31,461 nucleotides of DNA, from the NCBI GenBank assembly GCA_002399765.1, contig DHEG01000011.1, forward strand, positions 1 through 31,461. The letters are read 5' to 3'. The notes under the pieces are model-generated. The model had not been told where the DNA came from, made no database searches, and was given only the letters and a program-made list of their open reading frames with translations. A program made the translations under genes and the position numbers. This stretch comes from Caryophanales bacterium UBA4856 (GTDB taxonomy: Bacteria; Bacillota_I; Bacilli_A; RFN20; CAG-288). This document shows, piece by piece, positions 23,086 through 30,025 of this stretch; position 1 is the stretch's first letter; each line of letters begins with the position of its first letter.

Positions 23086-24003
23086 TCATTTCGATTCCTT
23101 TCCGGTCAGGTTCAAGAAGACTTCTTCCATGGTTGCTTTCTTCACCTCGAAATCAGTCAAATACCTGGCGTTTTTGGCAATGAAGGAAGAAGAATCCAGG
23201 CTATTCCTGACGGCGACCTTGTAGGATTGACCGCCATAGGTGAAAGAATGACCATACATACCAGCAATTTGGTCGTTTACGATGGTCCTTGGTGCATACC
23301 AGACTACCTGGTTGGTGGCGTAGCGGGTCTTCAGCTCCAAAGGCGTCCCATTGGCTATCAGTTCGCCTTTGTCTATTACGACAACCTTGTCGGAATCTTC
23401 CGTCTCTTCCATGTAATGGGTCGTAAGGAAGACCGTAAGCCCCAAATTCTTGCGAAGGTCATGGATCATGTTCCAAAGTTCCTTGCGGGCATGTGGATCA
23501 AGACCAGTGGTGGGTTCGTCGAGGAAAAGGATCTTTATCTTGTCATTCATGACCCCTCTGGCAATGTCCGCCCGTCTCTTTTGCCCACCGGAGAGACGAT
23601 CGAATCTCCTGTTCAAGAAAGAGCCCAAGTCCAGTTCTTTGGCCAAAATCTCTATTCTTTCCCTGGCTTTCTTGCCGGTAAGTCCTAACCACATCGCCCT
23701 AGTAAGAAGATTCTCCTTGACGGTCAAGACCCCATCGAGAACCGAATTCTGGAAGACTATCCCTATCGATTCCTTAACACCTTTGGGATCTTTGTCGATG
23801 TCATGGCCATTTACGACAGCTCTTCCCCTGGTCTTGGCAAGGACAGTCGAAAGGATATTGATGGCAGTGGATTTCCCTGCGCCATTCTCACCTAGCAAAG
23901 AGAAGAAAGAGCCTTGCTCCACCGTGAACGAAAGACCCTGGAGGGCTACTACCCCATCCTTGTAGCGCTTGAAAAGATTTTGGGCTTCGATTATGTCACT
24001 CAC
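23086..24003 (-). CDS. ABC exporter ATPase
   Basis: The 305-residue protein has Walker A GENGAGKST (about 37-45), signature LSGGQKRRADIARG, Walker B ILFLDEPTTGLDP and the H-loop THYMEE. The C-terminal 90 residues form the DrrA/CcmA-type tail ending EEVFLNLTGKESK. I place the start at the GTG at 24001-24003, six bases after GGGAGG; an in-frame ATG at 24069 would add 22 residues without homology or ribosome site. It is followed at once by its permease. Direct repeats at 24024-24065 may be regulator sites. Confidence 0.9.
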   Translation of the reverse strand: MSDIIEAQNLFKRYKDGVVALQGLSFTVEQGSFFSLLGENGAGKSTAINILSTVLAKTRGRAVVNGHDIDKDPKGVKESIGIVFQNSVLDGVLTVKENLLTRAMWLGLTGKKARERIEILAKELDLGSFLNRRFDRLSGGQKRRADIARGVMNDKIKILFLDEPTTGLDPHARKELWNMIHDLRKNLGLTVFLTTHYMEETEDSDKVVVIDKGELIANGTPLELKTRYATNQVVWYAPRTIVNDQIAGMYGHSFTYGGQSYKVAVRNSLDSSSFIAKNARYLTDFEVKKATMEEVFLNLTGKESK

Positions 24004-24023
24004 CTTTTGCCTCCCTTCATAGG

Positions 24024-24065
24024 ACGACAAAATTGTGCCAAAGCTAGTGGAATAACAAAATAGTG
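24024..24065. promoter_or_regulatory. Direct repeat upstream of ABC ATPase, candidate LytTR site
   Basis: ACGACAAAATTGTG (24024-24037) and ATAACAAAATAGTG (24052-24065) match at 11 of 14 positions and start 28 bases apart, just upstream of the ABC ATPase gene. LytTR regulators bind short direct repeats, but usually at about 21-base spacing. The repeat is seen; binding is inference. Confidence 0.3.
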
Positions 24066-24108
24066 ACAAGCCTAAGTCGCATTTTTATGAGGCTGACCTG
24101 CACCAGGC

Positions 24109-24552
24109 CTACTCCGAGTCGTGCTTTTTTTCTTCTCTCTCTTTCTTCAAGGCGGCATTTATCGACTTTGCCTTGCTACGATTACTTACATATATTGCTA
24201 GCCACACCAGGCCATAGATAACCAGGAATGAAATTACATCGATTGCGATGTCAAAGACGCTCTCGAACCAACCGATGAAATAGCCGCAGGTCATCACGAT
24301 TGCTCCAACCAACAAGAAATGAGCCACATGAATCAAGATTGAGACAAAGGTCTTGTCATCGGGAATGACGAAAAGCAAGGATGGCAATGCTGCCAAAAAG
24401 CCTATACCAAAGGAAGCAAGTATGACATAGGAAGGAAGAGCGGTATCGGTTACGCCAGCGTAGATGCCCGTTATAGCCAAGATGGCCAAGGTTATGGTCA
24501 CGAATTCCAGGCCCAGTAACCGGAGCCACTCCAAAATCTTTTTTCTTTTCAT
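24109..24552 (-). CDS. DUF3021 membrane protein
   Basis: DUF3021 proteins are small four-helix membrane proteins almost always coded beside a LytTR regulator, and are thought to hold it in check at the membrane. The 147-residue protein has helices at about 12-32, 41-63, 70-94 and 101-122, then a basic tail (SNRSKAKSINAALKKEREEKK). Its ATG overlaps the LytTR stop as ATGA, so both are made together. Confidence 0.85.
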   Translation of the reverse strand: MKRKKILEWLRLLGLEFVTITLAILAITGIYAGVTDTALPSYVILASFGIGFLAALPSLLFVIPDDKTFVSILIHVAHFLLVGAIVMTCGYFIGWFESVFDIAIDVISFLVIYGLVWLAIYVSNRSKAKSINAALKKEREEKKHDSE

Positions 24553-24980
24553 ATTCCCATCCTATCTTTTAGGGCTTTGACATATTGTCGTGATATAAGC
24601 ACCTTTTCGTCATTATCCAAGAATGCCACCATTCGACCACCTAAATCCGGCTTGACCTTTATCATTTTGTCCAGGTTTACGATCATCGACTTTGAGCAGC
24701 GAAGGAAATTGCCACTCAGATTCTCCCCAACAGCATTTAGGGATAGTCTTATCTCATATACTTTTTCCTTTAGATAGGCAAAAGTATTTCCTTCTGTAGT
24801 CTCCAGGTAGTAGACATCGTTTGGGTTAATGCGATAAATGGCGCCATTCAAATAACCGACTAGTTCGGATTCCTCCGAAAGTCGTTTTACGATCCTGACT
24901 ATCGATTCGTCCAAGGCGTGGCAGTTTATGGTTATCTCCTCGGGTATGTCCTTGGGTACCTGCTTTATGGTTACCTTCAT
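24549..24980 (-). CDS. LytTR-family DNA-binding regulator
   Basis: The 143-residue protein lacks a receiver domain. Residues about 45-143 are a LytTR DNA-binding domain: INPNDVYYLETTEGNTFAYLKEKVYEIRLSLNAVGENL, then FLRCSKSMIVNLDKMIKV, then VLISRQYVKALKDRM. The N-terminal 40 residues (beginning MKVTIKQVPKD) are typical of the stand-alone LytTR-DUF3021 type. It likely controls the ABC exporter that follows. GGGGGG lies a few bases before the ATG. Only 54 bases separate it from the preceding gene, and no good promoter was seen there, so it may be partly read with the nrd genes. Confidence 0.9.
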   Translation of the reverse strand: MKVTIKQVPKDIPEEITINCHALDESIVRIVKRLSEESELVGYLNGAIYRINPNDVYYLETTEGNTFAYLKEKVYEIRLSLNAVGENLSGNFLRCSKSMIVNLDKMIKVKPDLGGRMVAFLDNDEKVLISRQYVKALKDRMGI

Positions 24981-25034
24981 CTACCCCCCTGCCCTTTGCT
25001 TCTTTCGCCACCACGTTCTAGCAAAAAGGGCTTT

Positions 25035-25469
25035 TTATTTCAACTCCAGGTTGCTCAAAGCCCAGATGGAGCCATATTTGGCTGGCTGGAATGTCAAAGT
25101 CTTCCCATCAGCAGTCACTGCCACGAGGACCAGGCGTTTAAGCTGGTCGACCTTGAGACAACATTTGGAAGCATCCACCTGCTCAAGGTTTCCATCCTCC
25201 TTCTTGTACCAGATGCCATAGTCCAAGGCGGCAAAGAGATTTTCGGCATTTGAGACGTCTTGTTCGTTTCCGGTGGGCTTTATCCCCAGGGTCCTAAGGT
25301 TTTGGTCTACGTATTCAAGGCATGACCGATAGCCGCCGACCAGGCCTTGGGAATAGGCCTCGCCCTTGTCTTGGGCCAACTCGTCGATATTTAGGCTTAT
25401 GGAGCGACGGATCTCGAGCAGGGCTCCTGCCAAGGCTTTGCCATAGTCTTCCGATGTCTTTTCTTCCAT
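25035..25469 (-). CDS. Small protein of unknown function behind nrdG
   Basis: The 144-residue protein has two parts: a mainly helical N-terminal half (GKALAGALLEIRRSI, GEAYSQGLVGGYRSCLEYVDQNL) and a C-terminal half with beta character (LDYGIWYKKEDGN, KRLVLVAVTADGKTLTFQP). It has no signal peptide and no membrane segment. I do not recognise it. It starts nine bases after the nrdG stop with an AAGGA ribosome site that overlaps that stop, so it belongs to the nrd transcript. A role in anaerobic nucleotide reduction is possible from position only. Confidence 0.65.
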   Translation of the reverse strand: MEEKTSEDYGKALAGALLEIRRSISLNIDELAQDKGEAYSQGLVGGYRSCLEYVDQNLRTLGIKPTGNEQDVSNAENLFAALDYGIWYKKEDGNLEQVDASKCCLKVDQLKRLVLVAVTADGKTLTFQPAKYGSIWALSNLELK

Positions 25470-25478
25470 ATTAGTTCC

Positions 25479-25997
25479 TTACTTTAGTTCCGTACCGTCG
25501 AAGTCCCGATAATAGACGATCTTGTTTTGCTTCAATGACTCCTGGACCAGGATTATGCGCTGGTTGGCCGAGCCCCGCCACTTGCTTTTGCCTATTCCGT
25601 AGTTGAGCCTTTGGACATAGGGGCCATCCACCAGGACATCTATGTATTTCATCATCTCCAGATCCTTTATCTGTTCAAACAGATAGCCCGTATAGGTCCA
25701 GTTGGTCTTGGTGGGATGGCGCTTTTTCAAATAGGCCATGAGCTTTGTGGCATCGGCCCGGTTTGGTGGATAGGTTACCTCCCCCCCAAAGAAGGTTACA
25801 CCATCGATGTTGGGGTTATCCAAGTCATCGTCTATTCTCTGTATTACGTCTTCGTCTATCTTTTGGCCGATGTTGGGATTCCAAAGGAGTCGGTTATAGC
25901 AAAAAGGACAGGCATGGTTGCAGCCTGCCACATAAACCACCGTCCTTAGGCCTTCCCCGGCGAAGGCATCCGAGTCTACTATGCGGAATACGTTCAT
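25479..25997 (-). CDS. nrdG: Anaerobic ribonucleotide reductase activating enzyme
   Basis: NrdG is a radical-SAM enzyme that makes the glycyl radical on NrdD under anaerobic conditions. The 172-residue protein has the iron-sulphur motif C26-x3-C30-x2-C33 in VAGCNHACPFCYN and the SAM-binding TFFGGEVTYPP (68-78). Length is normal. The start codon is the ATG at 25995-25997. The best ribosome site, AAGGAGG, lies about ten bases before it and can be shut into a hairpin (see the neighbouring RNA element). It follows nrdD by 71 bases. Confidence 0.94.
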   Translation of the reverse strand: MNVFRIVDSDAFAGEGLRTVVYVAGCNHACPFCYNRLLWNPNIGQKIDEDVIQRIDDDLDNPNIDGVTFFGGEVTYPPNRADATKLMAYLKKRHPTKTNWTYTGYLFEQIKDLEMMKYIDVLVDGPYVQRLNYGIGKSKWRGSANQRIILVQESLKQNKIVYYRDFDGTELK

Positions 25998-26008
25998 CCC
26001 TCAAAGCC

Positions 26009-26047
26009 CTCCTTTTACCAAAGGAGCGGGATCACAAATCCCGCTCC
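26009..26047 (-). promoter_or_regulatory. Two overlapping hairpins between nrdD and nrdG
   Basis: On the reverse strand a perfect 10-bp stem GGAGCGGGAT/ATCCCGCTCC (26023-26047) stands right after nrdD. Its 3' arm ends in CTCC, which also begins a second stem, CTCCTTT-ggta-AAAGGAG (26009-26026). That second stem takes in the AAGGAGG ribosome site of nrdG. The two cannot form in full at the same time. No T-run follows, so this is not a standard terminator. Control of nrdG translation is inference. Confidence 0.5.
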
Positions 26048-26068
26048 CAGTCCAAACCATTCAAGAGC

Positions 26069-28420
26069 CTACATCACCTGCCGTTCATGAATCTCGGCGA
26101 GTTTGCCGCCGGCCATACGCGTCGAAGCCTCGCCTTGGCCAGGCATCCTGGTATAGCCAAGATAGCCGCAGACCCTACTGATGCTGACCAGATTGGTCGA
26201 ATGGCACCTCGGGCATCGGTCGTATTTGTCATCATCCCACTTGAAGTAGCAGTCCTGACAATAAGACTTTGCGATATTGACGCCATAGTAGAAGTTGTAC
26301 TTCATGGCGGTCGTCACGATCTTCTCGATCAATTGCAGGTTTTGGCCCGTGGGTATCCTGTAGTAGACGATATGGCCACCGGCGGCAAGGTCGAATCCAC
26401 GTTTCTCGTCCTTGAACTTCTTGTCGAAATTGGCAAGGGGTATGTTGACCCAAACCGGGTCATGGAAGGAGTTGGTCCAATAGGCATGGCTTCCGACCGG
26501 ATCGGCATTTGAGCCAACGTTCACGATGCCATACTTCTTTACGAATTGCTCCCTTTGGGTGTAGGCCAAGGACTCTGCCGGGGTGGCGTAAAGGGTGTAT
26601 TCGCAATGGTCCTTGTCCTTGAACTTGGTATAGAAGTCGATGATGTGCTTCTCGACTTCGTAGGCAAAGGTATGGTCATCATCCATATAGTGGCCATCAT
26701 AAAGTTCCTGGAGTTCATTCAGGGCCGTGAAGCCAAAGCTGAACGTGACATAGTCCAAAAGAGGCGCGATGTCATCGGTTCCCTTCAGGTTGCCCAAGAA
26801 GAACCCGCCTTGGCAATAAGCCAACGGATTGCAAGAGGCCTTTAGCTTTCCGAGATAATCCCTGGTCTTCAAATGGATGTCCCTGATTATCCCAAGATAG
26901 TAATCAAGGGTCTGATAGAAATCCTTGTGCTCGGTCTTGGCCTTCATGTAGATCATCGGAAGGTTCAAGGAAATGGGGCCGCCATTCCACCGCCCGGTAT
27001 AGACCGGCTTGCAGTCGGGGAACTCATAGAAGCTGTGCTTGGTCGGGTGCTTGTAGTCATCCACGAAATAAGGGCTTAGGTAGGCCCGGCAGCCCATAGG
27101 GGAGATAATGCAATCAACCCACTTGGGATCCTCATGAATCTTGTCATCGTCTCCTAGATACCATCTGTAAACGCCATTGTAAAAATGCTGGTACATATAG
27201 GCCGCACTTCCATAGGGGACGCCCAATTCGGTATCGCCTTTGCAACGGAGGTTCAGGTAATCGGGATACTGAGCGGCAGCGGAGCACTTGATGGCGGCGA
27301 CGAAGACATCATGCATCGGCTTCCCCTGCCCATGCTTCTCATCGTCGAAGAGAAACACGAGTTTGGGGAAGATGGCCGGAATCTTGTTTCCGGCCTTGCC
27401 CTGGCCGTCCTCTCTTACCTTCAGTATGGCTTCGGAGACAAGCTTTCCAAACCTACGGCCATCGAGACCGAAAGTGAGAGTGGTGAAGATGAAGTCGCCA
27501 CGGGAAGAACTAAGGGTATTGAGCTTGTACTCCATGCCCTGTATTCCCTCCTCAAGGTCATGCTTCACTTTGTTGAAGGCATATTCATCGGCCTTCTTGG
27601 GATCGGGCGCAAGGCCAAAGCCGGAAGCGATGTCATCGTATTCCCTGAGGTACTTCTTGTAGGATTTCTCGCAATATGGTTCCAGAATCGTATCGATCTC
27701 GGGGACGGTCAGGCCACCGTATTGGTTGCCGCCCGCGGCCATCATCACGTCGGTTATGACCGATATGGCGCTGTCTACTCCGGTCGGCTCGTTGTAGTGC
27801 ATGTTCTCCAGATCGAATCCGCCCTGCAGCACGTTGCCCATATCGAATAGGCAGCAATTCATGGTGTCGCTTCTATCGGAACGGTCATGGATGTAGATGT
27901 AGCCATCCTCATGGGCTTTCCGCTCTTCCTCGGACAGGAAGAAGGTCTTGTACAGTTGCCAAGACAAGGCCTTGTAGATCAAGGTTCGCTTGGTGCTTAC
28001 CAACTGGGCATCGGCATTGGCGTTCTCGTGATAGATGTGGTTGCGGAAGAAGTCATTCTGCTTCACCACTTCCTTCATCATCGTGGCGAAAGACTCCTTG
28101 TAGTTACGATAAGTCCGATACTGATTGGCAATCTCAGGATCGACTTTGTCCAAAGCCCTTTCGACCATTACATGGAGATCGGCCACGGGTATGACATCCT
28201 TATCATAGGCGGTGACTTCCTGATCGATAAACCCAATCAGCTGCTGTTTCTGGGCTTCCGAAAGGATCTTCTCGGCCCTTTGGGCCGAAGCCGAAACGGC
28301 AACGATTATCTTTGAAGGGTCCCAGTCCTCTATCTTCCCGGACTTCTTGCAAACCTTGACCCGTCCCCCGAATCTCTCTACGCTATTTCCCAACGCGTGA
28401 GTCAATGTCTCCGTATCCAT
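26069..28420 (-). CDS. nrdD: Anaerobic (class III) ribonucleoside triphosphate reductase
   Basis: NrdD reduces ribonucleotides to deoxyribonucleotides without oxygen. The 783-residue protein starts with an ATP-cone regulatory domain (about 18-110, VCKKSGKIEDWDPSKIIVAV), then the ten-stranded barrel (e.g. GGLTVPEIDTILEPYC). The C-terminal zinc site has two pairs: C721/C724 and C736/C739. The glycyl-radical loop RVCGYLG follows, with G752 as the radical site by comparison with the E. coli enzyme. The last 25 residues (TRMPGQGEASTRMAGGKLAEIHERQVM) replace the usual short tail. AAGGGG precedes the ATG. It is the first gene of nrdD-nrdG-unknown. Confidence 0.95.
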   Translation of the reverse strand: MDTETLTHALGNSVERFGGRVKVCKKSGKIEDWDPSKIIVAVSASAQRAEKILSEAQKQQLIGFIDQEVTAYDKDVIPVADLHVMVERALDKVDPEIANQYRTYRNYKESFATMMKEVVKQNDFFRNHIYHENANADAQLVSTKRTLIYKALSWQLYKTFFLSEEERKAHEDGYIYIHDRSDRSDTMNCCLFDMGNVLQGGFDLENMHYNEPTGVDSAISVITDVMMAAGGNQYGGLTVPEIDTILEPYCEKSYKKYLREYDDIASGFGLAPDPKKADEYAFNKVKHDLEEGIQGMEYKLNTLSSSRGDFIFTTLTFGLDGRRFGKLVSEAILKVREDGQGKAGNKIPAIFPKLVFLFDDEKHGQGKPMHDVFVAAIKCSAAAQYPDYLNLRCKGDTELGVPYGSAAYMYQHFYNGVYRWYLGDDDKIHEDPKWVDCIISPMGCRAYLSPYFVDDYKHPTKHSFYEFPDCKPVYTGRWNGGPISLNLPMIYMKAKTEHKDFYQTLDYYLGIIRDIHLKTRDYLGKLKASCNPLAYCQGGFFLGNLKGTDDIAPLLDYVTFSFGFTALNELQELYDGHYMDDDHTFAYEVEKHIIDFYTKFKDKDHCEYTLYATPAESLAYTQREQFVKKYGIVNVGSNADPVGSHAYWTNSFHDPVWVNIPLANFDKKFKDEKRGFDLAAGGHIVYYRIPTGQNLQLIEKIVTTAMKYNFYYGVNIAKSYCQDCYFKWDDDKYDRCPRCHSTNLVSISRVCGYLGYTRMPGQGEASTRMAGGKLAEIHERQVM

Positions 28421-28825
28421 GATGTTTTGTCCCCTTTCTTGCTCGTCGCGAAATTCCGTTGATGCCGCATAGTTCCTGACAACGCTAATAGAATCTTAAC
28501 ATTAAGGACTATCCATTCTCAGAAGCCCAGAATCTTTTCGTCGCCTTTTGCTTATCGTGAAACGCAAAAAAAAATAAACAACTTCAAGGGGATGTGATTA
28601 CCATATCTGAAACACTAGATACCTACTATATTTTCCAATACTTTCATGGAAGACATGGCGATTGCCAAATAACCTCAAATAGCGAGAAAAACAATAGGTC
28701 AAACCCTGAAAAGGCTGCAACCTAACCGAATGGCCCAACTCCACCTGTGCAAGGCTTGATTACGGCAGTTATGGTCCTTGTCGGTATGAGTTAGAATCAT
28801 TGCAAGGCGGTTTAAGTACCGGACC
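28421..28825. other. 405-base region between nrdD and yitT-like gene
   Basis: Two divergent genes start from this stretch. It has an A-run near 28565 and a TA-rich part near 28610-28640, where ACACTAGATA resembles half of an NrdR box, but the second half is poor. I found no convincing promoter for nrdD and only a weak TAGAAT -10 (28792-28797) for the plus-strand gene. No gene was recognised. Confidence 0.4.
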
Positions 28826-29953
28826 ATGAACATGGATACTGACAGTAGCAAGGACAACTTGGAGAAAGTGCCTCCCGTTCCCGTTTTCGAGAGGAGAGGA
28901 CACCGTGAGACAGGCTTCATAAAAAACCGTCTCGAGAAGTGCCGCAAGACTTTCCGGGATTTCCTGTTAGACCATCCCAAGACCAAATTCACCGTCGAGC
29001 AGATCTACATCTTGATCATCGAGGCGGTTTCCGGCTTCATTTTCGCCTACGGCTTCAAGGCCTTCATGTCGCCGACTACGGCGCCCGATGGGGGGCAGGC
29101 AACCCATTTGGTATCCGGAGGCGCTTCCGGCATATCGCAGGTCCTGACTCGTATTTGCGAAATACTATTCGGGACCACCTTGGCCCAGGAATCGTTGCTC
29201 CAGTCGATCTTCTACTTCGTGGTGAACATCCCCATTCTCACTCTTAGTTTCCTTAAGATAGGAAAGAGATTCACCTTCTATTCATTGGTGAATGTCGGAA
29301 TGGCATCTTTGTTCATATACATAATACCCGATAGTTGGTACACCCTTATAGACATCTATTCCGACAACATCGCCAGGGCCTTGGCCGGCGGAATCACGAC
29401 CGGTATCGCCTCCGGCATGGCTTTGGCCATCGGGACCTCAAGCGGGGGCGTGGACATCCTTTCCATCTACATTGCCGAGAAGAAGTCGACCAGCATGGGG
29501 AAGTACTCCTTGATAATCAACCTGGTCACCGTCTTGGCCTTCACGGCCTTGAACTTCGTCCATGCCCCAAGCGTCGATTCCTCGGCCACAAGCCAGTTCG
29601 AGCAAGGCTCGACCCAGGCGACCATGGCTTTGTATTCGATAATCTACTTCTATCTCTCGGCCAAGATAATCGACTGGATGAACATCAAGAACAAGAAGAC
29701 CGAGCTTCAGATCATGACCAGCAAGCCGGAGATGGCCCAAGTCTTGATCCATGGCTTCCCGCACGCCTGCACCATCTTGGATGCCAAGGGTGGTTTTACC
29801 GGCGCCAGCATGAAGGTCATCTACATCGTGGTGTCGAAATCCGAGGAGAAGAAGGTGGTCAAGATCGTAAGGCAGGTCGATCCCCATTCCTTCGTATCCG
29901 TGCTTTCGACCGAACAGGTCTACGGCAAGTTCTACATCAAGCCCTTGGATTAG
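28826..29953 (+). CDS. YitT-family membrane protein with DUF2179 domain
   Basis: The 375-residue protein has a basic cytosolic N-terminus of about 55 residues, longer than usual, then five or six membrane helices (about 60-80, 115-140, 147-170, 185-210, 230-250, 270-290) and a soluble C-terminal DUF2179 domain (about 292-375, LQIMTSKPEMAQVLIHGFPHACTILDAKGGFTG...VVSKSEEKKVVKIVRQVDPHSFVSVLSTEQVYGKF). GGASGISQVL (97-106) and GTSSGGVDILSIYIAEKK in the membrane part are family motifs. Function in the family is unsettled. The start could be the ATG at 28826 or at 28832; neither has a ribosome site. Confidence 0.88.
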   Translation: MNMDTDSSKDNLEKVPPVPVFERRGHRETGFIKNRLEKCRKTFRDFLLDHPKTKFTVEQIYILIIEAVSGFIFAYGFKAFMSPTTAPDGGQATHLVSGGASGISQVLTRICEILFGTTLAQESLLQSIFYFVVNIPILTLSFLKIGKRFTFYSLVNVGMASLFIYIIPDSWYTLIDIYSDNIARALAGGITTGIASGMALAIGTSSGGVDILSIYIAEKKSTSMGKYSLIINLVTVLAFTALNFVHAPSVDSSATSQFEQGSTQATMALYSIIYFYLSAKIIDWMNIKNKKTELQIMTSKPEMAQVLIHGFPHACTILDAKGGFTGASMKVIYIVVSKSEEKKVVKIVRQVDPHSFVSVLSTEQVYGKFYIKPLD

Positions 29954-29957
29954 TCGT

Positions 29958-29986
29958 TTATCAAAACAGCCACTTAAACTTATAAT
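29958..29986 (+). promoter_or_regulatory. gltX promoter
   Basis: TTATCA (29958-29963) and a perfect TATAAT (29981-29986) are 17 bases apart, 39 bases before the gltX start codon. Confidence 0.75.
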
Positions 29987-30025
29987 ATTAGTGAGTGAAT
30001 GCCTTTTGGCGTATTGGAGGACAGC

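Noticed and set aside
28610..28640. Possible NrdR boxes upstream of nrdD
   Set aside because: ACACTAGATA matches only half of the palindromic consensus and no second box at the usual spacing was found.
28699..28992. 97-codon minus-strand frame across the yitT-like start
   Set aside because: It overlaps the start of a recognised gene, has no ribosome site, and resembles no known family.
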